Of a stretch of 64,000 bases of DNA, positions 1 through 10,874 are shown piece by piece. A model generated the notes under the pieces. It saw nothing but the letters and a program-made list of their open reading frames with translations. It did no database searches and was not told the origin of the DNA. Positions within the stretch are counted from its first letter, which is position 1; each line of letters begins with the position of its first letter. Location: contig FJUW01000017.1 of the NCBI GenBank assembly GCA_900074885.1, positions 441,933 through 505,932 on the forward strand, in the 5' to 3' direction. The stretch is from Rhynchosporium graminicola. Taxonomy: Eukaryota; Ascomycota; Leotiomycetes; Helotiales; Ploettnerulaceae. The translations under genes were made by a program, and so were the position numbers.

Positions 1-481
1 GGTATAATCCAGACTGATCGACTGCGAGAACTACTACTGGCGTTGTATGGGGTTTAAGGGTTCGAAGGACTTCGTATTGAATGGTGCCGTCGTCTGATGG
101 GGTGAGGGAGTATATGCGCATAGATAATGATCGGGAACATATGACGAGGTGGGAAGCGGAGGGTGTTACTGTCGTGGGTTAGAATTGTCTTGAAAGACAC
201 TGGAGGGGTAATCGTAGACGTACAAGTCAGAGTTGAAATCACTTCACCGTCCTAATATATTATTAGCACTGTTGCCCCAATCTTTCGACCGCCACATCAC
301 ATACCCCTTCAATCTTCGCCAACTGCCTTCCAGTCTTCAAATCCGTCAAGAGAGCATCCTCTCCAAGCGTTGTTGCAAGAATGCGCCCATCGCGATCTAA
401 TGCAACGCTACCACCGGTATAGATTGGCTGGATTGTGTGTTCCGGCTCGAAAGTCGTCTGGTGTGGCGCTTTGTTGGCCAT
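1..481 (-). CDS. UTP13: UTP13-like U3 snoRNP WD40 protein, 5' part (runs off the left edge)
   Basis: This is the N-terminal part of a small-subunit processome WD40 protein (Utp13/TBL3 family), which acts in nucleolar 18S pre-rRNA processing. I read three exons on the minus strand: 481-305, 251-224 and 168-1. Introns lie at 252-304 (GTATGT...TAG) and 169-223 (GTACGT...CAG, with branch-like CTAAC). Spliced, they give the family-typical segments YTGGSVALDRDGRILATTLG, KIEGDGEVISTLTLTPSASH and VICSRSLSMRIYSL, the start of the first WD repeats. The start at 481 is the first ATG that leads straight into the conserved N-terminus; the longer ORF upstream of it is not family-like. The gene is divergent from the one starting at 930, so the roughly 450 bp between them must hold both promoters. 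The identification rests on remembered family motifs. Confidence 0.85.
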
Positions 482-929
482 GTTGATGATTGTTTCTGGC
501 TCGGCGCGACTTGGGATGCAGCTTCGAGAGGGCAGAAGCTGCTCGTGATAATTCCTGGTATTCTGGCAGAAACAAATATTTTTGATATCGACAGGGGTGG
601 GAGATAAGCTTAATCTTAGCGTCTTCTGAAGCGGCCGCATCTCTCTCCTCGGGATGTGCCAGGTCCTCCATATTTCATTCCTCATTATACTTCCACTTCA
701 CAGCTCATCTCATCACATATTCAATCTCCAGCACACAATTCCCACTCAGTCCACATATCTAGCAATCATGACATGAATTCCTTTGCTTTTTTCTTCGATT
801 GGACTTGAGGTTACGGAGCAGCCAAGCATCGGACCTCGCCATAACATTTACGCTTGGCGCTATATCTGGGACCAAGCGAGGATGCCCATGACTGAATCAA
901 CAAACATTCTAAGTCAATAGACATCAACC

Positions 930-2734
930 ATGGGCCGTCAAGGCTACTTGACTGCAATGGCTCTTGTAAGTATTTCCGAGTTTCCCTGCCACTGAGAATC
1001 ATCACTTCATCCGTCGTAGGAACCTTCACTTCTGTACTTCAATCCACCTCATCTACACCGAGTCTCAACAGACGATATACTAACATCCTCAGGGCCGTGG
1101 TCATTTCGAAGACGACATGATAGAGACATTAGCTGAAGGTCAAAGGAATGGGTGTACTCAACAATACAATGATCGAGGCCACCCCAGCAACCCCGAAACC
1201 AGAAGACGAGAACGAGAGCACGTGCGAGCTGCAAACGAAGTGATGCAAGTCACAGGTGTTGTCGAGGATTCTCTTGCAGCTAGAGTGAAATTGAGTCGGG
1301 ATTTGCAAGAAAAGCATCAGGAACTTCTGGTGGGGTTGAGACTTATGGAAGTGGGAAGAGGTGTTTTGGTTGGAGGGATTTGGGGGGTAATGGGGTTAAG
1401 AAGACGGATTCTGGTAAAGATCCCGAAAGGTTAGGAGACACCTACTAATGTTTCACAGTTATACAAGCCATACGTAGCTATGAGACTCGCAGATATTCTT
1501 CGACAGGAGAGGACGGCTTTTGGCGTTCCTCATATGTTACTTTCCGGAGTCCCCACGGTGGTTGCCTATCATATATCTGATTGGGTTGCTTTCTTTGTCG
1601 AGACCATGATTGAGGGCTATTTCGATGATGATCATCAGCCTGTGACCGACCGGGAAGATCAAGTCAGGAATGCACTTCATACTCTGTAAGCTCTCTTATC
1701 GACAACCTACTCGCCGCTAACATTTCAGTCGTGATGCATCCTTCTGTTACCTGACTCTTCATCTCCGCCTCTTCGCCATTCTCCAACAATTGAACCTCAT
1801 CCCAGCCTCCCCTTGGTTGCCAAGCCTGAAATATATTGTTCCGTTTTCATCCTCATCACCTCTCGCAATGCCGGCCCTCCCATCCTTAACCAAATCTTCA
1901 ATCTTGAGCTTTACCAGCGCCATTGCAGCGACCCTAGCACCAATGCTAGTCATTCTCGCCCACGGCAAGATCAAATCCACCATTGCACGAGTCCTCTACA
2001 GCCAAGTCTACCGATCTCTTCCTCGTCCCTCAGGCGAGAGTATATTCTCTGGACTAGCAATTCCGGCGCCTACAATGGAATATGATAGTCCTGATCTCAC
2101 ACAATCAACACGAACCCAATCTCAAAATGAAGGTCAAAACCCCAACTCCAACACCGACCAACCAACTCGCCGAGCTTTAGAAGGCTTAACTCCTACGCCT
2201 GGTCCAGAAGGCGATCGCCAGACGCAGGTCAGGGATGAAGAAAGCGATGAAGATGAGATCGCCCATGCGACATTAATTTCATTCGACGTCGAAGCCACGG
2301 AGCCAGTTGAATCTGGCACAGGAACAGCGACAAACACCTGGTCTGCCGAACTCCGCTCCGCAAACGAGCCAAAGCCATCTTCATCAACACCCCTCTACCG
2401 CGTGACTGGGTTGACTATGCTACCTACATTCATGGCCGCTGAGGGACTTCGCGAAATTGCAGCAGCCATTTTCGTTATGCCGTTAGAAGCTGCGATGGTG
2501 CAGGTTATCGGGCGGACATGGAGAGTAAACAAGGGGTTGGACGTCGGTGATATGTATCCTATTGGTCCTGCCATACATGGATGGGGCAATCTTGTGAGTG
2601 TGACCATAATGCAGGTTTTGGCTACAGGTGTCGCTTGGGGGGTCTTTACAGTTGCAAGCCAACTTTGGGTGAAAAGGAAGAGGGCGATGATGGCTGAGAC
2701 GGTATACGTTGTGGGAGATATTTCAGATGACTGA
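930..2734 (+). CDS. Conserved-looking multi-pass membrane protein of unknown function, four exons
   Basis: I do not recognise this family. The model is exons 930-965, 1093-1413, 1459-1685 and 1729-2734, giving 529 residues. Each intron has a GTAAG/GTAAAG donor and a CAG acceptor, and phases match across all junctions; CTAAC or CTAAT branch sites precede the first two acceptors. The middle has a hydrophobic stretch around GVPTVVAYHISDWVAFFVET. Another follows near SILSFTSAIAATLAPMLVIL. A low-complexity acidic, Ser/Thr-rich linker comes next. The C-terminal third has two more hydrophobic segments, one near IAAAIFVMPLEAAMVQVIG and one near VSVTIMQVLATGVAWGVFTV. The layout suggests about four membrane segments with a long soluble loop. 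The tiny first exon (12 codons) is the least certain part; a start inside exon 2 is possible. Confidence 0.6.
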
Positions 2735-3789
2735 ACGTATGCTGCTAGTCTATAGTGGGAAAATGATAATAATCCATCTATCTATCCATCACCACCATCT
2801 TTCGTAACTTAGAAGCTTACATAGCAAACCTGAGGCGATCGTATCTAATATTCAGTAAAACGATACCCTGATGGCCTTGTGACACTCTTCATGTTCCCCG
2901 AGAACCACTCGAACTAAATCTCATAAATTGTCCCAACTGAAAACCCCTAAATTCCTTCCATGCCTCCCATCAAGAAATACCAAGAAAAAATAGCCAAGTG
3001 CTCCATCACATCTCAACCTCAATCTTTAGAATCAAAGCGTGTAATATGCTCCAAACCATTAACTCGACCTTTGGTTTAAGATTCGTGTATGAACATCGAT
3101 TCCAGTCCATTTGCTTCTCTAGATTGTGCCATGTCAGATAATTGAATATTCTAGACCTTATGCATCCAAGTGTCGATTACGCTCTGTACTACCGCATTTT
3201 CTACCCTGCCAAGTACGCGCCTATGCTCATTTTGGGTATCTTTGAATATCATGCATATCCACTTCTGAAAGAATACTCTGATGACAGTATCTTCAAAATT
3301 GCTTTATGTGCTCAAATGAAGGTGTGCTAGTACATTTTCTGTAGATATACTAAGAATCCAATTGTTTACATACTCGTGTCATCATCCTTAGAGAGCTTCA
3401 GCTTGATTCGAACCTCGTGATTGAATCTTTAAAAGCTTCGACCCTGGTCTTGAAAGCCAGGGTAAGCTGTAAAACATTCATTTCTTGTAAAGAAGGACGT
3501 TGACAGTTCTCCGAGCGGGAGAAGTGTGGGACCATGAGTTACACTCTTCATTATTATCATACAACTTCGGACATCGCTGTATGATTCATAGGTAACCATG
3601 CATTTGCAAATTCTCCAATGATAATGTAAAGCGAGGACATTGCCTACGAGTTCCCCAAAGATTAGTCTCGTCTCGTTTGAATATTCTTAGAAACGTTTGT
3701 AATCGTTTCACTATTGTAGTAAGTTAATTAACATAAAGATAAACTGACATGTGCGATCCAGTTCCTTCACCGGTTTCGGGCTCACAAAC
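2735..3789. other. Intergenic, no supported gene
   Basis: This stretch is the 3' flank of the membrane protein gene. Only short ORFs without recognisable motifs are present (for example 3142-3330). A tRNA-like patch near 3400-3470 was examined and rejected. Confidence 0.5.
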
Positions 3790-4180
3790 TCACAGTCAAG
3801 AGAAAGGAGAAGTGCAGAGATCACCAAGAGAATAGCCTTTATGGTGGAGTCTATCTGCGGGGAATTTTAGAGTCGAAAGCAGGCTATGGATTTTTTCCGT
3901 CAAGGTTTCTGGACTGGTGTTGAAGAAGAATCAGAGAAGAGGACAGAAAATGGGAGAGAACATGATTGATAAGATGTTGTTTGAGGATCTTTTAAATATG
4001 TGTCATAAGCTGAAGTGGGTGGAGGGTGTCTGGAAGCGGCCGGAAGAGTTGGAGTTTCAGAAGACCACGATGAGTCCATGGAGAAGATGGGGTATTTCTC
4101 TGAAATCTTTATTGCAGGACATCAAGGATGAAAGATTGGAGGTTTACAGACGGAATTTCCACCATCAGGCCACCACCTAA
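3790..4180 (+). pseudogene. C-terminal relic of an unknown protein family that also occurs at 18.9-21.8 kb
   Basis: Translating from about 3790 gives a segment containing IAFMVESICGEF, then an in-frame TAG, then SRKQAMDFFRQ. From about 3917 a second frame continues with EDLLNMCHKLKW and VEGVWKRPEELEFQKTT up to the stop at 4178-4180. The copy at 20786-21837 carries the matching pieces in the same order: ITLLVESICEEF, QKQDMEFFRG, EGLLALCRKL and GVWERLEELEFE. A frame change plus the TAG make this a non-functional fragment unless a small intron removes the break. Nothing resembling the family's N-terminal hydrophobic part is visible upstream. Function unknown. Confidence 0.65.
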
Positions 4181-4659
4181 AGTATCGATCGGATCAACGG
4201 ACTCCAAGAGTCTAGTTCCGACAGTTTGAGAAGTCTTCGCTGCGTCTGCGAGTAGCCACCCTCTCTATCCGAGAAAAAGGGAGCCGGAAACAAAAAAAAA
4301 CCTGTGGAAACCTACGAAATATATTAATCCCTCGAGTTACAATGATTAAACGATCCAAACATCTTTTCGGCAGAATGATGGCTTGTTTTATATTAATTTC
4401 GCCTTATTATAAGACTTTTAATCTAGGTATGTTATGTTAGGAAATAAAGTATTATTTGCTTTGGCTTAGTGTTCTCGCTTGTCAAAATCGGTCAGGTGCG
4501 GATATCTCCGATGGAGAGCCACAGTTAGTAACGCGACCTAGCTGTAATAGTCCCTTAGGCGACTGATCCGTGGAATCGTATCCATCTGTCCACTCCGTTC
4601 CTTAGAGACCAATAATATTCTCAGAAAGCCACGATTTTTCTAATGAACAACACCTGATC
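4181..4659. other. Intergenic, upstream of the APH-type kinase
   Basis: AT-rich stretch with an A-run near 4296. It should contain the promoter of the gene starting at 4660. No specific element was recognised. Confidence 0.4.
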
Positions 4660-6268
4660 ATGTCAAACACGTTACCACTTCTAGGTAGGAGAATCACGCT
4701 TGAGCAGGCCCAGAATGCCGACGACAATATACTCCATCAACTTGAGTATCCTCGACAGAGACAGGATTTCTTTGATCATCTATCAACTCACAAGGCTGAG
4801 ATTGAAACGATTGTCTGTTACCACCTAGGTGTGAAGGAGTGCAGGGTTCGGGATGCTCAGACTTGGTTATCAGGCAGTTTCAATGTCTGCATACCGGTCT
4901 CCATCGACCCTCCATCCAAAGTGCGTTCGATTTTTGTAAGGATTCCACTGCCTTACAAGGTTGGTGAAGAGAACTCGCCTGAGAATGTGGACGAGAAGCT
5001 GCGGTGTGAGGTTGCTTCGTATCTCTGGATGCAGGAGAATTGCCCAGATGTGACGATTCCAGATCTATTTGGCTTTGGGTTCCCCGATGGCCTCAACGTA
5101 AGTCCCACTCACACAACTTTTGTTCTACTTGGCTCTTTGTTAAGTTTAATACAAGTTCACGACTCCGGAGCAAGCATCGTTCCTCCTTCGGTCGATGTGG
5201 TCCATCAAGCGGACTTTACTCTCATGGTTTGGATATCCAATTCCTTCTCGGTACATTAAGCGAAGACGACAGGACACACTGAGAACCGGCTATCTCATCA
5301 TAGCCAGGGTCACAAAAGGGCGAATGCTCTCCGACACCTTTGAAGAGTTTCGACACGACCAGACCCGCCGTACGAATCTGTTTCACAGCTTATCTCGCAT
5401 TAGCCTATCGCTCAACAAAACTCCATTACCATCCATCGGATCTCTCACATTCAAAAATCAAGGGATTATTACTTTGACAAATCGTCCTTTAACCCTCCAG
5501 CTCCAATCCATGGAGAACGAAGGCATCCCCACGATGATCAGCAGAAGTGCTACCTACTCGGCAGTGGAGCCTTACTTCCTAGATCTCCTGAGTTGCCACG
5601 ATAACCGTATCACGTTCCAACCGAATGCTATTCACGACGCCGATGATGGCCAGCAACAACTGGCCGCTTTGACTATGATGCATGCTGTCATGCATCACTT
5701 CTGTCCGTGCGACTCGCGCCATGGACCTTTCGTTTTCACGCTTACGGATTTACATCAGAGCAACATATTCGTTGACGATAATTGGAACATAACTTCGCTG
5801 ATCGATTTAGAATGGGCGTGTTCGTTGCCGCTTCAATTTCAGTGCCCTCCTTACTGGCTTTCTGGTAGAGGAATCGATCAGATAGAGCCCGGTAGTGATA
5901 GTTTTGAGGAGTTTCAACAGCTAGTGGGGGAGTTTATTGACGTTTTTGAACGAGAAGAGAGGGCTCTGCTCGGAGCAGGGCAAAAATTACAGCAAGCTCC
6001 AATGATGAGGCGATGCTGGGAAAGTGGAGCATTTTGGTACTTCCAGGCCTTGAATAGTCCGAAGGGATTGCTGAGCGTGTTTACCGAACATATCCAGAGG
6101 AGGTTTTGTCCGCCACATTGTGAAATGGCTATCTTCGACCAGGTGGTTTCACCGTATTGGCGTGTTGGCGCAGTAGATGTTATTGAAAGGAAGATTGAGG
6201 AAGAGAGTAGATATAAGGAGCGGATCAAAGAATATTTCGAATCAGTGGCGGTTCTCTCCGAGGCTTAG
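4660..6268 (+). CDS. APH/choline-kinase-like phosphotransferase domain protein
   Basis: Two exons, 4660-5097 and 5156-6268, are joined by a 58 bp intron (GTAAGT...ACAAG, phase 0) and give 516 residues. Splicing joins the segment around VTIPDLFGFGFPDGLN to FTTPEQASFLLRSMW, as expected for fungal aminoglycoside-phosphotransferase-like (APH, kinase-like fold) proteins. The catalytic loop is LTDLHQSNIFVD, with the H....N pattern, followed by the metal-binding motif SLIDLEWAC. These fungal APH proteins are a large, mostly uncharacterised family. They probably phosphorylate small molecules, but the substrate cannot be read from sequence. The C-terminal region is acidic and alpha-helical. The gene looks intact. 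A short readthrough of the intron would terminate early, so splicing is required. Confidence 0.85.
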
Positions 6269-6768
6269 CGGGTATTTCCCGATTAGGGAAGACTGATCCG
6301 GATTAAACAGAGTTCAAAGAGGCTCAGATGTACTCCGAGGCTTTACCAAATCGTTTTTGGCAGGCATTCTTGCTTCCGTCTGCGGGTACTACACCGTATG
6401 TGAGGCTGCAATACGATTGCAGAGCCATGAAGGTACCACGACGTACCTTAAAGTGGTAGTGTCTTGTCATGTCGAACATATATTTGACGACTTCAATGAG
6501 GAGTAGTCTTAGATTATGTATCACGAGCTTCCGACACGTGTTGTTAGAGACGGATGCGCCGAGTATCAGACACTCCACTTCATACAGTGTACATCCATAT
6601 CTCTCTACTGGAAATCTCAACCATATTCTTGCTGCTTAATATCCAACATTCAGACCACTGTTTGATTGAGTTGAGCAAGTTTTCTACTGTACATTTTGCC
6701 TGCTGTCCTGGTTCTCAGTCTGACACTCTCCCATTGTGTTCACTTCCGATCAAAGATTCCGTCTCGGA
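6269..6768. other. Intergenic between convergent genes
   Basis: No supported gene. The region lies between the 3' ends of the APH gene (plus) and the kinase relic (minus), so it mainly carries the two terminators. No element was recognised. Confidence 0.4.
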
Positions 6769-8069
6769 CTAGCCTGTTCTCTCAGTCTGCGTCTCGTTAC
6801 TTATCCACCATTGATGCCTCAAAACCTCATCTATTGTCGGTCTAGCACCTGGATCCAGATTTATCATTCCAGGAATCATGCTCTTGGCTTCACTGCTGAA
6901 GTAGGTCGTCTCTCTCCAGGACTGGAACCTCATCTCGGGCTCTGTAACCCCGATTGATTCAGCTTCAGCAGCGATATTGCGCAAGGCATCGCGCCAATTA
7001 TCATCGAATTGCTGAAGGAGTCCTTTGGAGAGCGGGTCAAAGTAGATAAAGTGACGGCATAAGACTTCCGGTTCTGGTTTTGGGTTTTTTGTGAGGAAGG
7101 GCTGAATATTCTTCGGGGGTGGCAACTCGCTAGCCCCAAGAGCAGATAAGCACTGCGAAGACGAAAGGTGAGCAAAAGATGTACGAGCAGAAGTGTTCCA
7201 GACTTACTACTAGGCCGAAAGAAAATATGTCCGAGGCCTTCGTCACGCCCGTAGCAGTTTGCCCTTCTGGGCTTCGCCAGAACATATCCCCTATCGCAAT
7301 TCGAGTGCGAAGCGCCAGCCTATTCTCTGACTTGAAAGCGATGTCGAAATCACCTAGTGCTACATCTTGGACTGTTTGGATGCCCTGGTTATCACGTGTC
7401 CAGTCTACAAAGATATTGTTTGGTTTGATGTCTAGTGAGACGGCATCATTAGCGGTACAAGCCTGGATGAGGTATTTTGAGTGCAAGCTCTATACCTATA
7501 TGGATCCAGTCCTTGTCACGGAACTCGTTGATTGCTTTTGCTACACTGTCAAGGATCTTCTTGATGCCTGCGGCTGGGAAGTCTGGATGTTCCTCGATCA
7601 GGGCAAGTAGGTCGTGTCTGAAATACTTATAGATCAAGATAAATTGAAATTCATTATCATCAATATGCATGCGCAGGTGGATGGTATTCGGGAATCGGGT
7701 TGTGAGCTCCTGAGATAAGGTGAAAATAGATTCCCGTACGCGTTTCAAAACGAAACGAGTCACTTCCACAGCTGAGTGGAAAATTAGTTGTGTATCAAAG
7801 GTATTCTCTTATCGATATCCGAGTGAAGCTTTAAGCATACTGCTGCGATCAAAAGGCAAGGCGAGATGTGCTTACTTGGCTTTGAAGATATTGAGTTCGG
7901 GTTCTCTGGGATGTCGCTGGAGCACTTCGCCTTGCAAGTACACACAGCCAGACTTGCCGACTATGGTGGAGGATTGCCTCGAAAAGCTGCGTGCGAGAAG
8001 TCGAATGGTAGTCAATGAAAAGAAGTAAGTATACACAAAGGGAAGATCTGTGATCACTTCAAAGACCAT
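6769..8069 (-). pseudogene. Fungal Ser/Thr protein-kinase-like gene with a probable frameshift near 7752
   Basis: The kinase core reads well with two introns, 7432-7495 (GTATAG...CTAG) and 7153-7207 (GTAAGT...GCAG). It gives the catalytic loop WIHIDIKPNN, the magnesium site GDFDIAF, the activation-segment piece GDMFWRSPEG and helix F as SDIFSFGLVCLSALG. The usual HRD is HID and the usual DFG is DFD. An upstream exon ending near 7873 with a GTAAGC donor carries the glycine-loop-like region VYLQGEVLQRHP. Its phase demands a reading of GSDSF just after the CAG acceptor. Family continuation VLKRVRESIF lies in another frame, offset by one base near 7752. This is therefore a one-base indel (real pseudogene or assembly error). 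The true 5' end is uncertain; 8069 is the outermost plausible ATG. Confidence 0.65.
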
Positions 8070-8613
8070 CTGCGATATGAAGATATGCAGTCTTGGTAGT
8101 ATAGGATCTGGCCTGTGCAGGTTGGATACGGACATACGGAAGGTGCTTCGTGAGTGCTTCAGCTTTGCCAATAACTGGGTCGATAGCTTAGAAACCTCGA
8201 ACCTCAAATCTTAGGCGGCACCTACCAAGTACATCCTCTCCAAGTTAAACCTTGATTACTACGATAATAACACTCACTCGATGGAATTCGAAATTCAGAC
8301 AATGCGAGTTTGATAAACTCGTCATTTGTAAGATTGCTTTCTCTTGAATCATCACTAACCTATAAACGCCATCCAAGCCCCCTTTTTTCTCTTCCGTGCA
8401 TCTCTCTATAACGATCTTGAGCTTTCCCCTAAGCCACGACACCAATTTCGACTGATAGGAGCGGTTTGTAGGTGAGCCTGAGATGGGCAGATTCATCTCC
8501 GGCGGTGCGGATGGATATTTCCCGTCGTATTATCCATCTCGCTTGGGAAAGCCATCAAGCAATCCTCGACTCCACCTCTCCAACTCCTCTTCACTCCCTC
8601 CTCTTTAGATCTA

Positions 8614-8642
8614 CATCCATCCATCCATCCATCCATCCATCC
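8614..8642. repeat. (CATC)n microsatellite
   Basis: About seven tandem copies of CATC are directly visible. Confidence 0.95.
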
Positions 8643-8733
8643 ACCCTTCTATCCTCCAATCATCTCCTCAACATCAACATCAACACCAATACCGAGCTTA
8701 GCTTAGCTTTCTTAAAACATCTACCTACGCACA

Positions 8734-8757
8734 AATCTATCTATCTATCTATCTATC
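8734..8757. repeat. (ATCT)n microsatellite
   Basis: About five to six tandem copies of ATCT, roughly 90 bp after the CATC array. Confidence 0.9.
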
Positions 8758-8855
8758 CATCAATCTACCTTCCAACCTACCTAGAGGTTAACGCTAATAC
8801 GCAAAGAATTGGAATTCGTCTCGGGAGCGCTTTGGGGTATAATCGTCAACGCGTT

Positions 8856-8938
8856 ATTTCTTTCTTTCTTTCTTTCTTTCTTTCTTTTCTTGACTACCTC
8901 ACCAGCAGATTTAGAGGAGAGAGAAAGAAAGAAAGAAA
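8856..8938. repeat. (TTTC)n and (GAAA)n arrays in inverted orientation
   Basis: About eight copies of TTTC (8856-8887) are followed some 33 bases later by about four copies of GAAA (8921-8938). The two arrays are reverse complements and could pair into a hairpin. Confidence 0.9.
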
Positions 8939-9373
8939 CGATCTTCTTCAAGGTAATGAAAGTCTCATGACCGGGAATTGAGAAGAAAGGGAGAGTGAAA
9001 ATACAAGACAAAAGTCCCTTCTTGGACTCAGCTCAGCGATGGAGGGAACGCTATACTGACTTTTCCAAGAAATCTAAATCTAAGGAGGCATGTGCTGTAT
9101 CTGATGTAGAGATGCACATCCGGGAGCTCGCGGTGCGATCAAATGGTACGACTCACGAGAAACCAGATGAATGTATCGTAATTTCAGTTTTCATGAGACT
9201 AACTACGTTGATATCCCTATTATCGTTTGAAAAGCCGAGATTGACGCCATTAATGCAGTATTGTCAAGGGTGTATTGTAACATAAGAAAAAGCTATGTAC
9301 ATGAGCTAACTCGCTTGCGAGTACCTCGTTTCAAATCACAGACACCAGAAAACGTACAATTCAGACCAAATAT

Positions 9374-10874
9374 CTACATGATCAATCCCATACCAGCCAG
9401 GACTCCACCGACAGTGATGAAAACCGGGATAGTGAACACGGCCATGAACGGGGCAATGACAACATTTCGAGCAGATCCAGCAGACGAGGATTTAGTCGCG
9501 CCACTCGAAGTTCCCGTACCACCACCTTGCTTCGATGGCGAGGCTGCAGATCCATCCATCTCAACTAAACCGGCAGAGTACGACTTGCCACCGTACTGGC
9601 TGGGCGTAACATTATCGCCAAGGCCAGGTCCCTTTCCAGCTCCATCGGTCATGAACTTTTTGGCAAGCGCAGGCATAGCTGGGATTAAATCGTTCTTGAC
9701 TTCCCAGTCGGCGCTGGCGGGTGGACATTGAGATGCGGTAGTTGTAGCGGAATATCCTCCATCGCCGGGGGGATTGGGGGTCTTCTTGTAGGCGGCCTCG
9801 AGACGGGTAAAATCTGCGTTGGGGGCGACGTTTCCGTTGGTAGTTGAGACGAGTCCATAGCCGTTGGCTTCGGTGGTGTACTCGTATGCTAAACCACCGG
9901 AGTAGACAGAGGTCATGTTTGTGCTATATAGAGAAGCGACTTCGTTCCAGTCACGTCTGTTTGTGTTACAACCATGTTCGGCCATGCTAGTCGGTTATTA
10001 GCACAGTCGATCATTATCCATGTCAGGATACTCACAAGAGTGGAACTCCATATCCCTTATATCGCTCAACCTTCTTGTCCCATCCTGCGCCAATGAAGGT
10101 GTTTGGGTCGCACCAAGAGTAATCGTTCAAAGCAAAGAAGTCTCCACGAACACCATCTGGCCCACAGTCGAAATACTTCAATTGGTGGTCGACGTTCTCA
10201 GCCACATCTGCGGCAGCATAACCAATAGGGATGTTTCTGTACTTCCTGGCAGAGATGTAGGCCTTCATGTCTCGCTGAAGGGCCTTGATGTAAGGCGCAG
10301 CAATCGTATTATTGCGCTCGTTGATTACTTCGTTTCCGTTGATGATCAAGAGCAAGTTGGAGTATTTGGCGAAGGAATCGATGGTCGCGAAGAGAGATTG
10401 GAGGTAGTTCTCATTGTAAGATTGGAAAAGCGTCTGGTTGCTTTGGCGGTTGAGGGAGAAAGCGGGTGTGTTTGCGTCTAATGCGAGGTAGATTCCTGCG
10501 TCTGCCAACATCTTCATTCCTTCGTCGTGGTTTACGGAATTGTCGACCGTGTAGACACGAATAGTGTTGATACCCAACTTCTTGAAGTTTGCTACATCAC
10601 GCTTGAGGTTGGGGATGTTGACGAGAGGGTCTGCTGCATCGGCTGCTCCACCAGGTCTAGAGATGTTGTCAGCTCTAGGATGCAGAACCGAGTAGTTCGG
10701 GACTTACTGGTAGGCGACACCTCGAACATAGAATCTCTTGTCTCCAGCAAAGAATGCGTTACCTTTGACTGAAACAACAGGAAGACTACCTGAAGCCTGT
10801 CGAGGTGCAATCTCAACTTGGGGAGTTGCACATACAACCGCCACGAGCGATGCTACGACCGCTGTGATCTTCAT
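9374..10874 (-). CDS. GPI-anchored beta-1,3-glucanosyltransferase, GH72 (Gel/Gas family)
   Basis: Exons 10874-10708, 10656-10036 and 9986-9374 give 466 residues; introns have GTAAGT...TAG and GTGAGT...TAG borders. A signal peptide (MKITAVVASLVAVVCATP) is followed by the GH72 domain, with GINTIRVYTVD, the acid/base Glu in LLIINGNEV and the nucleophile Glu in VPLFMAEHGCN formed across intron 2. The C-terminus has a Ser/Gly-rich linker and a hydrophobic tail (VFITVGGVLAGMGLIM) typical of a GPI signal. No cysteine-rich CBM43 module is seen, so it is the short Gel1-type. It elongates and remodels cell-wall beta-1,3-glucan outside the plasma membrane. An in-frame ATG at 10928 would add residues before the signal peptide, so 10874 is preferred. 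Confidence 0.93.

Larger units (their letters stand above)
8070..9373. other. Intergenic with dense microsatellites
   Basis: No supported gene. ORFs here are driven by tetranucleotide repeats, which are listed separately. Confidence 0.5.

Noticed and set aside
3395..3470. tRNA-like patch on the minus strand with a GGTTCGAATC motif and a CCTGG...CCAGG hairpin
   Set aside because: The T-arm stem does not pair, the anticodon loop would have nine bases, and no acceptor stem can be drawn.
8472..8981. 169-codon ORF rich in His/Pro/Ser
   Set aside because: Produced by tetranucleotide microsatellites read as codons.
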